Positions 10,471 to 23,800 of a stretch of 64,000 nucleotides of DNA are shown here, piece by piece. Position 1 is the first letter of the stretch, and every line of letters starts with the position of its first letter. The notes beneath the pieces are model-generated. The model was not told the origin of the DNA. It was given only the letters and a program-made list of their open reading frames with translations, and did no database searches. The DNA is from Tigriopus japonicus (lineage: Eukaryota > Arthropoda > Copepoda > Harpacticoida > Harpacticidae), in contig JAAGOF010000251.1 of NCBI GenBank assembly GCA_010645155.1, positions 462,190 to 526,189 of the forward strand, written 5' to 3'. The position numbers were made by a program, and so were the translations under genes.

Positions 10471-13400
10471 TCATTTAGCATTCGGCTCAGTTTGTACGTC
10501 TTCCTCCTCAGGAATTGAAATGGTCTCTCGGGAGCACCTTCGACTACTATCATTTGTCGTTGGTTCCATGTCAATTACATGAGAATTCGTGGGTTGATTC
10601 ATGTCTGAGATCCCACTGGGATCTTCAGTAGTTCTGGGTCCATCAAAGAAGGACACTCTTCTGGAACGACGTCCAAACGTATCTGAAGGTTGAATGGAGA
10701 TCCGACGATCCAGAACGATTTGTCCAGTTGGATTGGGATTGATGAGAGCCGAAGCTGGCAAGCTCACTGTGGATATCTTCCTGGTTTTGGGGTTGATGAC
10801 CAAGATGGGATGCTCTGGAATCCATCCGACGGCTCCTTGAGGGCCTGATGTTCCATTTGGAACGACGGTTCCATTGGCACATTGATCTTGGATGGAGTTA
10901 TGCATGGGAAACACATTGCGCGCTTGCAAAGCGATTTCATAATGGGGTGGAGGATTGAGATGATCGTCGATGGACAATCCAAACGTGGTCAAATCAACCT
11001 GGAACAATGTAAGGGACATGAGGTTTTGTGCCATAGGTTTTTCATGTTCCGCTTGTTTATTTCCACTTATGGAATATTTATTTTCTCGAGCAGGCTTGAT
11101 GTCTCGAACACAAATACGTTTTTCCTCAAACTTGCGTAAAACGATTTGTTGCATTTTTGCCCCATGTAGAGAGCAATTACAAAAAAGGTATGTTACACAT
11201 AAAATACCTTTGTTCAAAGCATAAGGAACTTGTAATATAACTTGAAATCAATATTTTTATTTGAATCGGATGATTTTCTCCACAAAAGAACACATTGAAA
11301 ATACTTAAAAGTTTTTTTGCAACACAAAGTCATGTCAGGGCGTACCAAAAATGCTATATGACATGTCAAATGATAAAACGTTAACTAGGCGAGTAAAACT
11401 GTAAATATATAAAATTCACAAGTATACAATAAAAAAAATATCACAGAAGATTTCACTAAAACTGTTTCAGTGATGACTGATGAGGCCTTTATTTCTTACG
11501 GGTTTCAAGAGGGAAATTGGTCAAGCGATTTGTAGAACTGACTGTTTACGCAATAAGTTGATGTTATTTTGAGGAAATCCAATGTTTTTTCTGTGAACCA
11601 ATTTTTTAAATTAAAAGTGTGTTATTGAGGAAGGCAATGTTGTTTTCGAAACGCATCGGAAGTTATCCTATTTTACACTTATTTCTCATGCTGATTAAAG
11701 TTTCTCCATTCTCCACCAGCCATTTACTTTAATCCTACATTGATTTACAGTATCTTATTCATTGCTACTCAAACAAAAAGAATGTTTTAAAATGGATGGA
11801 CGACTATCTTATCCAAGGTTACAATTGTCCTTTGTATTGTGCATACCGTTGCATCGACTAATTTACAGACAACAAAAGAATTCAAAGGGTTCGCCCTCAC
11901 AACAAAGAAGTGAAAAAATCTAACGTCGAACACTTGTTTTTCAAAAGGTGTTCATATTTTTCAGACACCTTATGATGGGACCGACAAATATCTTTGACAA
12001 ATGTTAAAAATCAACCTCTACAAAATTCGCAGGCTATGCCAGAAACCTCCTAATTAATCTGACGCAAATGTTTGGGGGCAGATTTAAAAAGAAAAAGCTG
12101 AAATTTGATCTCTTTTAGATTTAGATGAGATTGGTAACTCGAGTGAAATGGTCAAGTAGTATGTTGATAAATTATTTCTCTCGAGCTTCTTAATAAAATT
12201 CTTAAAAAAAGAAGAAACCACAAATTTTCTACTTTTATCGTGAATCTCACCGTCTTAAAAATCACCCGTTTCATAGAATTTGAAATGACATTTTTTGAAT
12301 AGTCGAATGAATATTATTTACCCTTGAATAATTTGGTGGCAGATCTTTGAAGGATAGACCCGAGATTTTTCTGGCGAGATTCGAGATCCGGGAAGACAAC
12401 ACGTTGGGACCAGGGGCACCCTGTAATAAACCAAAATAACAGGGTGAATTATTACCATTATCCTAAGATAAGGGTGGCGAAACCAAGAGGTGGTTTTAGC
12501 TACTATATCCCGTCAGTGCCATTTTTATGATAAAGCTGTAAAGGGAGATCGCTAAAACAGGGTTTATTACATTTTGTTTTCTCGGCTATTCATGACAACA
12601 TTCACAGAACCCATTGAATTCTCCTCGAAAGGTTGTTATTTGTGAATCCCAAAGGTCAAAGACAGATCAATTCGATCATATCTGGCTTTTTTGGTATGGT
12701 TATTGAGATGAAGATGGTATGTTATGGTATATCTATCTGTAACTTCACATCTATGGTTGGGTTTAGAGCCTCATATATCTGTGTGTAACCAAAGAAGGGT
12801 CTTAAAACACGTTTTAGGAGCTCTTATGAATATATTGGATCTCCAAAGAATGTTACACCCTCCCTCCTCAATCCTAATTCACTGTAAATATTTTATCTCT
12901 CCATCGCAAACTTCAAATTCAATTCCATTATAACGAGCCAAATAACGGATTTGTCAACCAGATTTCGCCAAAAATGACGTGGTCTTAATAATTGTGTTCC
13001 ACCTTCTTAGTGGAACACAGTGGCTTTCCAATTCTCAGAGTGCTCCAGTGAGATCTCGAGAAAAGGATATTATTTTCTTTATGACCTTTTCCCTCGAATC
13101 ACCATCAAATGCGTACCCAAACCCCACAACATATAAACCGGCAAGTACAGCGCCTTTTCAGCTCTCAAGGGAGCGCACGGCGAGTAAAATATTGGGCTCT
13201 AAAGCATCGCTTATTACTATCATTATGAGTCCCGTTCAAAAGCGAATCCCAACAACAACATGTTTGTCCGAGATTCCAATTTCCAGCCATATCAAGGACA
13301 TGTGAGTAGATACAATAATGAGGAACAACTACACTTACCGTTTGAACGATGCGCCTTTTAAAACAGCATGCCCAACAAAGAGCAATCGAGACTAAAATGG

Positions 13401-14615
13401 CCAAAAGCGAGAGCTGGACTATGACGAGATCTAAAGGGACAGATAATACAAAAAAAGTTAATTGTTTTTCAGACAGGTCAGCCTTTGTTTTTGCAATAAC
13501 TCTATGATTACAACTCGCTCTAACACCCACCCACGTCAAATCAAGGATCTTTTTCTTCATGTTTATCGACCCCTATCGCGATGAATATCTTGTCTCATGA
13601 TAAATAGAGGATCGAGAGAGCTTTAAATTATTGTAATTGCCAAAAAAGGAGCTTTTTTAGTCCAAAGAGGACATGACAAAATATTGTTAGCGGAAAATTG
13701 CACATAACGAGATTGAATCTAAATTTGTCAGACAGACGGTGATGCATTAAATATAGTAAAAAGATGTAGTACAATTTCTTATTGATGTAACAATCAGCAC
13801 TTGTGGCCATTGACAATGGCTTCAAGGATGAATTCTGAATTATGTCATCAGACAAGAATTATGTTCTTTTAAACGTGTTTCTTGATTGAAGTCCCGAAAA
13901 AGGCGAAAGTGATTGTGGTAAAGTTATTTCTGCTGAACTTCAAAATCAGCTGCTTCCTCAATACGTTTTGTTGTATTATTGCTCCACGTGACAATCAGGT
14001 TTTTTGGATATAATGAGAGATGTGCGTGGATTATTAAAGCTCTCACACAACTGGCAATCTCGTTAATAAAATAAGCCATTGAATCATTTGTATTCTGTCA
14101 TATGAGCAACACGAAACTAAAGGTACGTCGAGGTTTCGTGAATTCACTATCAATTTTCTTAACAAAACCCGTTCTCGAAACTGAATCAAGTTTCCACTCT
14201 TAAAAAATACAGTCCTCGGACTTTTATTCAAACGTACTCACCTAATAAAAAAGGCTTTAATATTTTACTTTTAAGATGGCGGTGCCCCCTAAACAAGATT
14301 TAAGGACTTACCCATGGATGAAGTGAAATATTTGCCATGATGGTGATACTTGGTCATGTTCCGATCTCTCTCCTGAAGGATCTTCAAGAGCAGATCCAAT
14401 CGGACCGTGTCATTCTGATAAAAGTCCGAGAAGTTCATCCCTTCAAGGCTGTCTTTATTCACAACCGGCATGGTGGTCGCATACCCTGGGGTCATTGGGT
14501 CCCCATCCTGAGGGCTGAGACCCAATTCCGAGACCCATTGGTCTTGAGGAAACGGACCGGGCAAGGAACTCGTCACGTGGGAAGAAGGATTATTTTCGAT
14601 GGAAAAAGACGACAT
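10471..14615 (-). CDS. Single-pass membrane protein with PPxY motifs (4 exons, 340 aa)
   Basis: Exons: 14615-14312, 13430-13339, 12420-12322, 10998-10471. All junctions are GT-AG and keep frame (1023 nt). The start is the first ATG after an in-frame stop at 14696-14694; a CAG at 14623-14621 may be a 5' UTR splice acceptor. Residues 1-101 are polar, lack a signal peptide and hold three sequons (NFS, NDT, NMT). One hydrophobic helix spans about 103-125, ending CWACCFKRR: basic, with cysteines suited to palmitoylation. Past the membrane come LPPNY (159-163) and NPPPHYEIAL (180-189), both PPxY motifs, and an acidic tail. Known: PPxY binds WW domains of Nedd4-type ubiquitin ligases. Inferred: an N-out (type III) adaptor or receptor that recruits such a ligase, similar in design to Commissureless or NDFIP, though I see no homology to either. 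The family is not recognised. Confidence 0.8.
12993..13019. repeat. Perfect 10-bp hairpin in an intron
   Basis: TGTGTTCCAC, seven bases of loop, then GTGGAACACA. It lies within the second intron of the membrane-protein gene. No downstream poly-U or other context gives it a function. Confidence 0.5.
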
Positions 14616-14696
14616 AATCCTGGATGAACGGTGTGTATGCAATAAATGAATGATTGAGTGAAGTGGTTGTTCGTTGTTGTGGGGCAGGTTTGCTTA

Positions 14697-17600
14697 CCTA
14701 ATATATATGGTGTGCAGTGGTGCCGATAAATATGTTTATGGCAAATAAATATAGTTTCACTTGCAGTAAATAAATAGATTATTATAGCTCTTTACACTGA
14801 AACTACATATTTTTGACTGGACCGCAGCACGTCACTTGGCTAGGTAACATTTCGAAGTGGATATTACCAAGCGTAAGTAAGGTAAGTTCATCATCGTTGT
14901 CGTACGCTACCAAAAGCTGCTGCTGTTCAACAGAAGAACACCCTCTTCAAATCAAATGGTAAACGAACGTACATTGCATTGGCGAAGCTTCACCAATGAG
15001 CGTACGCACGAGCAAATCGTTGTTACGGACCTCAACATCGACAAAAAAGCGCTTCTTCAACTAGAGTCGGCCTAATCGGATGCTAATTAAACTAATTCAA
15101 ATAGCTCGAGTGTACCAAAACCTTGTTGGAGTAACGGATCTGAAGTATACTCCCATATACTATTATCCGCAATCATCAGGTGTTTGAACATCCGGGAGTT
15201 TTGGTGAGAGTATACTCAAGAAATATTATAAAACTGACCAGATTTTGGTACTCTTGAGCTGTTTGAATTCGTACTGTTAACATCTATCCTAATAGCTCGT
15301 ATGCTTTGTCTGCGACAAAGCACACTACAAGCATGCTTCCAATATTGACTTCAAGCGTAACTGAAGCCTAGTACAGCATTCCTTCAATAACTTTTTGGAT
15401 ACTTGTCTTCCATGTAAAAAAAACATTCATACAACGTTATTTAGAAAGCTTAGAGCGTTAAAAAGTTCCAAGAAGGGTGGAGGTCAAATGTTGAAGTATG
15501 CTTGAAGCATGCATTCCCAATCACAAAACATATGATCTAATATTTAGACAAGTAAGTAAAAAAATTATAATAATTTGGTCGAGTGTAGAGTGTTGAAGAC
15601 AAGGGATTGCTTATCAACGGAGCATGTGTTCAAGTCCTGCCAATGGAAGTGGCTTCTCAAGAACCTTTCATTGAAAAACGGAAAACAGGTAACAAAGTTT
15701 TGGGAGGGTTATCAAGTGCAAGCTATGACCATTATTTCTTGTTTTGATTTTGCCAAACTGACTGCACACAAGTATGTTGAAACTTGGCTTTGCTATAAGG
15801 GTATATTGAAGCGATTGTAAAAAGTGTTCTTTAGAGAGCAAATCCCGATAGATTTCAAAATCAGAAAAATGAACATTTTATTTGAAGAAGTAGTTTATAA
15901 TAATTTTTTCGATGGTTTGCTTTATGCATCATTTTACTTTACTATACTTGACTTTATTTTGTCAATGCTTTCAAAATCGAGTTTGTCAGTCCTCTCAACA
16001 TAAAGATCTTCAGTCTTTTTTCTTTGTAGGTTTCAAAAGCTCTCCGTTAAAATGGCAACACACCATAACTTGCCATTAATCTGCTCACAACTTCTACACC
16101 TACATCGCTGAAAATCATTCCAAAACCATGTTCCTCCTCTATTAACACCTATCATAAGCTTACGGGACTTAAGCCACCCAAAACAAACCAATAGTGTAGC
16201 CCGTTCGTGTTAAGGTGCAACGAATCTAACTTGTTTTGGTCTTCCTCCGAACTGACAAAAACATCCTCTCTTCTCTGCCAACGAGTGCTTAACACCACCA
16301 GGCCCATTTCATAACCTACACACACACACCAAGAACTACTACCACAACAACAACCATATGTGAGCTCACACATTCCTTCCTGAACTGAATTCCCATATGC
16401 TCGACTTCAGAGGGCTATTTTGAAATAGTGACAAATATGAATTGGGGGGTTGGTGAATGGGAATGCTTCAGGACTGGTTTTGGTGATTAGCAGCCACAAC
16501 GTCACTTGCTTTGTGGTGGTAAAGGCCAAATGTTAACTGACAATGTTGTTGTGCAGGTAAAAGACAACGTGGCCTAGATGCCACAGTACTATGAGTTTAT
16601 CGATAGTGTATCTGCGAATTATAGTCTAACTTATCCCTTTGAGGATTGAAGATCCAAAGTAGTAACCCAGTTGATTAATAAGCCAGACTTGATCTTTAGT
16701 CCTTGAGAAGGAAGTCGATTGCTTGAGCTGAATCGACGGATTCAGATGACCTTGAATTCAACGTTGCAAGCCAACAAAAAGCATGTGAGTCACTCAGACA
16801 AACGAACGGACTAAATCTATGTACTGTAATAGAGCTTTTGAAACGTGTTTTATTTTCGAGGTTTCGTCAAGAACGGGGGAGGTTTGGCACGGATCTGGTT
16901 TTTTATCCAGTTACATTTACACAGGCATTGTTCAAGATTATTGACTCAACCCGGATCATGCCAAATGCAAGTAGAAGCTCAATTGAGTTTGCGAGAAATC
17001 AATTTTCCCACTTCCTGGCCGGACGTCTGACTCGTCAAACGGAGAGATCTAAGCACGTGCGGTAATCCGAAAATTGTGGCTTGCTTTGTGTTTATAACGC
17101 TTCTGGGGAATACTGTTCAAGGAGTAAACAAACGATTTCTTTTTGTTCTGAAAGGACTTCTCTTGTCAACTGAATATTTGCAAGTCTGTAATCTGCTCTA
17201 CTTTCCAAATTAACGAAAAATGATTGTTTTGAGCACGGATGCTTTTGAGAATACGGGTTTTGTTGAAATTTACTTTGATCTACCTCGAAAAGTTATTAAT
17301 ATTGCGAGCAACCTGTAACATCCCATGCTTTTGTAGCTGACTATTTTTATGTGAATTAGATACCAATTACTCAGAATACTTTTACTTTTTATTATGAGTA
17401 CAACTTCCGCACATTTTGTAGCTGTTTGTGGTAGCCGAAATTATCTAGAAAGGTGTCAGTCAAGACTCGAGAACTAATTTGTAATCATTTCCGTTTTCAT
17501 TAATTTGTCTCGACATTTGACTCTTTTACGCTCTTTTTCATCTCTGGCAAGGCAACACTAATTCGTTGTTTTTGAAGATTTTAGGAGACGTTTCACAACA

Positions 17601-20099
17601 ACTAAGGTCACAAAATTCAAAGTACGGATGTCACCCGATTCAAGGTGTGAAAGCAGGATCGCACGTGCTTACCTCGATTGACCCCTTTTTGCATGCTTCG
17701 AATCGGCGAAAAGTAGAAGATTGATTTGGGATCCTGAACCTGTCTTGGCATCATGCAAACAATCACAATTTCCCGTTGATTACTCCTGCAACATAGTACG
17801 GTCAATTGAGTGGTGACAACTGGTCCCTCGAGATGGTTTTAGTGCCTAATAATTACAACGTGGCACTATCTAAATGCCCAATCTGGTGCTAAATCTATTT
17901 GTATGTTTGCCCTTAAAACCTGCATTTTCTCTCTTTTAACATTGCTATGTACTAACCTTGGCGTAAACAGCATGGATGGTATAAAACGGTTGGCATTGTG
18001 TTGATATCAGTTACGATTTTGTTCCATAAACTTAAGTAAAATGCATCCCAAAACACATTGAACGTGTATTTATGTCTTTTTTCTGTCTCGGTCATAATCA
18101 GCCACTTAGTAAATATTGATATACGAGTTAATTATCATCCAGCTTTGCAAAAAATCACGATTGCTCACATAATTTGGCCCTTCATTCAGGATATCATTAC
18201 ACTCGACTGTTTCTTATAAATGCATTTATGGGCTCTTAATCAGGAAATCCTGTTGGTCTCTACACACATCCGTGTCTCAAGGAGTCAGATCCGTTTGAAT
18301 TTTTGGGACCTCTGTCAATGCTTGAACCTCGCGTTCCATGTTCCAAATCTGTTCCCTTTTTCACTTCAGACAGGTCATTGACCGATTTTGCCAGCTTCTC
18401 GTGTGTCTTTCCCTTTTTCCAGACAACCAGACTTTTTAGAATTGGCTTCTCGTCTGTTCCACTCATAGATGAAATGAACCCACTCTAATCCAGGATTCAG
18501 TCTGTTCCTTCCCATGTATAATAACCAATAATGAGATGAGTTTTATCCCTGCAAATATACAATCGCAAACGTTCTGTCTGGTCTCTATGGAACGAGCCTG
18601 TGTCCATGTCTATGTCTGTCTGGAAGGATTGTAAAGCTAAGTGCATTGACTTTTCACCTCAAGTCATATGGAACCAAGATGGAGAATGGGCCAAGTTTGT
18701 GGAAATTGAACGCACTGCGACCGCTTAATTAAGTCAAATTAATATGATGCGGTGCGAAGTCGAGACGGGTTGTTGCATGGAACCTTCAAGTCCGGCCATT
18801 TTTCACAAAGGAAATAGAAGAGATCAGACTCAATTGTGTTCTCTTGCACAAGTGCAGTGCAATGTTCCATAAATAAGGCCCAAACGATGAACCATTAATT
18901 TGGCACGTGTCTGACGGCCTTACAAGGGTCTCAGGCAAGCAGTAAATTAGTTGAGCTTTTTCTGTGGGTGGTAAAGAGAGTACATTTGTTACTTTTCGCC
19001 TCCTTCTCACAACCAAGGGTGTCTTGGGGGAGATTGGTTTTCCACATAAACGTGCCGTTGGTTTTTGATCAAAGAAAACGAAGACAGAAAGGAGCATTTT
19101 GGAACCAGTGTCAATGAGTTGGCCAGGTTTGTGGGAACAATAATGTTTGTTTACCTACGAGATTTACAAAGGAATTGTTTTGTGACAATCCTTGACGAGC
19201 GTGTATTGTGAAAAACGTGGCAATCGTGGACTAATTTGGCTGTAAATCAATACTTGGTGTTTAATTAATATGGCTTTAGTTATTCCCGCAAAAAAAAGAA
19301 TATATTGCTAGCCATAAAAGACAGAAGGCGTAATTCAATGTTTTGTCCGGAACAGGAAAATGTCTTGATTCCTGGCATCTACATTTGGGCCTTTTGGTGG
19401 CCTTTGCCCAAAGCCTTTTGGAAAGTCTCAAATGTTGGACCAATAAACCGTCCATAGAACTATGTATGCCCTCGTTGAGAATCTAAATGTGGACCTTCAT
19501 ACCCATAAGCTTCTTTAGGGTAGGCCCTGTCCATTGGATAATTTGTTGGACTTTGACGCCAAAAATGTTGCCGATTCTTGCTTTACTCGTAGAAGGTAGA
19601 CATTATTTCTTATATATCATTATTTATATTTTTTAACTTGAGGCCTTCTTCCGCATGAGACGATCGTTCGTTTGAGTCATACGGTTACTTATGACACCTA
19701 CGGCTAAAGCTCTTTACAATCTGGTGGGAAAGTAATGCAGTTCAAGGAAACATGACTCTTCCTTAGCGTTATTGACCTTTCCCAGCCATAACATGCTTTT
19801 GCTCACTTAAATTTCATTTTGAATACGAATGATTAAACTGCACTTGTCACCTTTTTTACTATCTATGACCTATTTGCTCGATGTATGTCGTTATAAATGG
19901 TTAGTTGTTGAGTGCACCATTATGAAACCTTTAGCGCGAATGAAAGATTCGCTTTAATGGATTTAGTGATATTGATTCAATTGACGATTTTAAAGAACAT
20001 CAACATTCTTGTCACCTTTCGTATAATTCAGAGGGCTTGAATGCCCTCTCTTGTTCTCAAAATGAACAACACGCCGTCAGGGCTGGTCCTCTTCAGGAA
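14697..20099. other. Gene-poor DNA upstream of the membrane-protein gene
   Basis: Apart from the inverted-repeat element at 15094-15269 and a small 9-bp hairpin at 15302-15322 (TGCTTTGTC/GACAAAGCA), I see no feature. Open frames are under about 105 codons, lack recognisable domains and overlap one another at random. Promoter or 5' UTR sequence of the neighbouring gene probably lies near 14.7 kb. Confidence 0.45.
15094..15269. mobile_element. 176-bp MITE-like inverted-repeat element
   Basis: The left end (AATTCAAATAGCTCGAGTGT, then ACCAAAACC) is matched inversely by the right end (GGTACTCTTGAGCTGTTTGA, then ATT). Inner blocks around AGTATACTC and a CATCAGGTGTTTGAACATCC segment extend the symmetry. 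There is no coding capacity. Confidence 0.65.
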
Positions 20100-20815
20100 G
20101 CAAAGTTGAGCTTTAATCAAAGAGAAAAATGACAATCAGCGCCATCTTGAGGTAGAAACGGTTGTAGGTGCTTCTGTTAAATCTTTGGCCTTAATTTGTG
20201 ATTAATCAGCGTGACTCTTTGTTTTTTTTGCCACAACAAAATCGTAGCTGACCTGCAAAAGACTCGAAATATGAAGAGGAATCAACTTAAATATGGAAGG
20301 GAAGCTGCAATTTTAAAGCAAGTTTATGAGGAGGATAGCTCTGAAATCATGAGACTTGACCCCTGTTTTGCCTCCATCTAGTGTCGATTTTTCAAACCTT
20401 CGGGTAAACTTTTTCATATCAACAACTTTAACTCTGGGATGGGCTTTTCATTTGTTTTCTCGTTTCTTCCTGGTATCCATTTTCGTCCCTCTCTTGATTT
20501 CAAAATGAGTAGCTTGTTGTCCAAGCAACATCGTTTAAGGATGCAAAAATGAACTAGGAGAAGATATGACAATGTGCGCCATCTTGTGGTAGAACAAGAT
20601 GGTGCTTCTTTGGCCTTAATCTATGATAACTAAGCATGTCTTTTGATTCTTAAACACAATAACAATGTAGATGAACTCATGACTCGAAATTATGAAGAGA
20701 AATCAATTCTAAAATATAAGCCGCAATTTTGCTCAGACGATCAAGTTGAGGAAAACTCCAAAGATTTTTTCCCCTGGTTTTTTCTCCACCTAGCGATATA
20801 TTTTGAAGCCTCCAT
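20100..20815. repeat. Diverged direct duplication (about 20139-20400 and 20576-20812)
   Basis: Shared in order are GCGCCATCTTG, GGTGCTTCT, TTTGGCCTTAAT, GACTCGAAAT(T)ATGAAGAG, AATCAA, GCAATTTT and CTCCA(T)CTAG. The copies differ by many substitutions and indels, so this is an old duplication or two members of an interspersed family. It shows no conserved reading frame. Confidence 0.6.
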
Positions 20816-23800
20816 GAAATCTCTTCATCGACTTACCCAATATTAGTCTAATAAATAAACTACCATAACAAATCCGCACAATTAGATTACTTTCAATGAA
20901 ACTTTTGAATGTTTCCGAAAGTACAACAGAAATCAGGTTCGCAATTTGGTTCGCTCAATCTGACCAATATCGCAAAATACAAATACGAGTGAACACACGG
21001 ATAGCAAAGCAAAGTGGAAGGGTTTGAGAGTTCTGTCAATATGATAATTGAGAGCTTTCAAGTGCTCATCATCCACTGTTCCGTCTGAAATGCACGTCTC
21101 CTAAAATGAACACGCCTTGAAAAGAACGCGTTCCTTGTTGAAAGACATATCTACATACTTCTCCCTACGTAGGTACACTTAGTAGAGTTTGAACCAAAAA
21201 GTTGGCTTCGTCAGTTGTGGTCTGATTTCATTTCCTATACGCGCAATCCCGAAATAGGCATGAATCAGTGTCAAAAAAGTTTGAATCCTAATGCTCAAAG
21301 TTTGTTTTATAACCCACGCAGAGCGAATAATAATGCCTGTTCACACTTGGCTTCATAATTGAGCTCATAACCCGTTTGAAATGGCGAAAATCACTTGGGT
21401 GTTCCAGATTCCACTAACAAATGAGCAATTAGCCTTTCGTGGGCAATTGAATCGAATGTTCCCTTTGGAACCAACCAGACCTCAACATTGGTGCACCAAA
21501 CCCATTCTTTTAAAGTTTCGTGAGTAGGCATGATTAACAAAAAAGAGACTAATCAGTTTTGGATAGTGTTCCAAAACGATTTCCTTTGGGTAGCTGTCAA
21601 TGTTCCTGGCCTTTTTTCACGTCTTACTAATGAGCATACGGAACCACAGAATGACATATTGGGCCATTTGGACTGATTATAATCTTTGAAATTGCGAATT
21701 AGGTCCACACCTTGTCACAAGTGAATGAGTAAAGGGTGAAATTGAATCTTGTGAAGGTTACACGTCAGTTCCCTTGGTCTCTGTTTTTCCTCAGTCTTTA
21801 GTAGTACGTAGTCCTTAGGGCCCAAGCGAAGGACAATTCAGAATAAAATGCTGCATAATTTTCGCCTTTGTCTTTGAAAATAACCAGATGACGTGTGGTA
21901 AATGGCTTCTCATTTGTGGCTGTCGGCGAGAAATGTCAAATTTCAAAATTGTCACCTGAATAACGTCAACAAGATCCGAGTTCCCAACGGTCTTGGCAAG
22001 CAATGGGGGAGCATCAGAATTTCTAATGGACAAAACGTGTCAATGAACTGCTCTCTTTCATTAATCCACTCCGAGTGAGCGAAAGTGGGCTCATTCAGGG
22101 TCTGAATATTTCTTTTTAAACGGATCATTTTGGAACCCATTCCGAGGATGGGACAAGCCATTCCAATAAAACAATGGCTCCAATGCAAGTGCACCCGATG
22201 GTGTTCGCTCGTCTCGATCAAAGGAGATTCTCTTCAGAATCAGTCAAGTCTGCTCTACGTAGTCACTAGTAAAAAGCACACCACGTGTCCGAAAAATGTG
22301 TCATCCATACTGGATCCTCCCATCACACTATTTCGTCCAGATTCATGGGATGTGGGACCATTACCAAATGCTCAAAGACTAAAGTGTCCTTCAATGGAAA
22401 AGTGATTTTTTTTCCCAACTAGTGCTGCAAGCCAAGCTTGTCCAATCCATCTGCAAACGAGTCTGGAACCCGCACTCCCACACTCACAGGATATCAAAAG
22501 GAAGCGAGCCATGGTGGGTGGGTGAGTGGGTGGGTTGGTTCCCTTAGTTGAGCCTTTTCCGTGGGAGCCTTCCGGCAGTGTTGCTACGATATTCCTTTGA
22601 GCTCTTTCAAGGTCAGGATTTGATGAAAGAAGATCAAACATCCCAGCATCAAATTGACGAGATTCATCCACAAAGGAACGAAGGGAACAACCGTCTCCTT
22701 TCGACCCACTTGAAACACTAATTGGTCCATCTCGAACATCATGGATCGCAATGAGGCTCGCGAAAATGGCAACACTTGAGCTGGAGAGAGTTTTTGTTGG
22801 TCCAGATCCATTGAATGGAATCAAATTTGCAGTGACACCCCGAAATGCAATCCTCGATCTGACAGACAACTTTTGAATGGAAGCCAACGTTGGCCGAAAA
22901 GCCTTGGCCCTCTCATCCCGACCCCAATTGGAGTATTTGGAACTCGAAGAGGGAACATCAGGTATCAAACTCGGAGAGAGAGAGTGGAACGATATGCAAA
23001 TTGTGTCGGATATGACTCTACCCTCGAGATCGTTTGTGGGAACAAGAAAGAGAAATTACTTTGGATCACATCCACTCGCGTTTTAATTAATTTAGTTTTG
23101 TCTAGGACAACCAAAAATGGTCAAGTTTAGGAATGATGAGAAGCGGCGAATTCAAATCCCCTCAGTGAAGGAGCCAATTGGAACAATGGAACGAACCACT
23201 GCAGTTGCTTTGTCTTCTCGATGTCTTCGGTCTTTGTCATGTTTGAATAACATGGTCTGATTCTGAAGAAAGGATATTTTTCCATTGAAACTGTCCTCCA
23301 TGATCACTCCATCTCAAACTCTGACAACTTGAGCCTGGCAAAGGCCACTGGACTCTTCCCAAATGCATGTCTCGAACATACAATTGGCACACTAGCGAGA
23401 TCCACTTGGAACCAACCCTTCAATAATGGAAGAAAAGCCTCTTTTGACACATATTTCTAATTGTAAGGATGTTTAAAGACATCAAGACATTGGATGGAGA
23501 CCAGGGACCACCAAGTTATCCCCAAAGAATGGTAGCATTGGCTCCAATTGGGAATTCACAGTGCGTGTCAGCCATGTCTTCTCTGGTTCTTGGAAAGACC
23601 GCCATGCTTTCTTTGTTCTATTAGCAAGCCAGTTTGCTTTTGTTCGAAAACTCGAGTACAATGCAATTAAGGCAAACAGATCCACAAGAGTTAAATGAAA
23701 GCGTGGCACTGTTAAGCAATAAATGCTCGTCAAGCCGAGTGGAAGCCATTTTGATATTCCACGAATTCAAACACGAGGAACAAAGGCCACATGGGTTATG

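Noticed and set aside
14640..14642. Start of the membrane protein at 14642
   Set aside because: The codon there is TTG; the first ATG in frame is at 14615.
22372..22968. 198-codon open frame on the minus strand
   Set aside because: No recognisable domain, no splice context, and other frames are open across the same GC-richer DNA.
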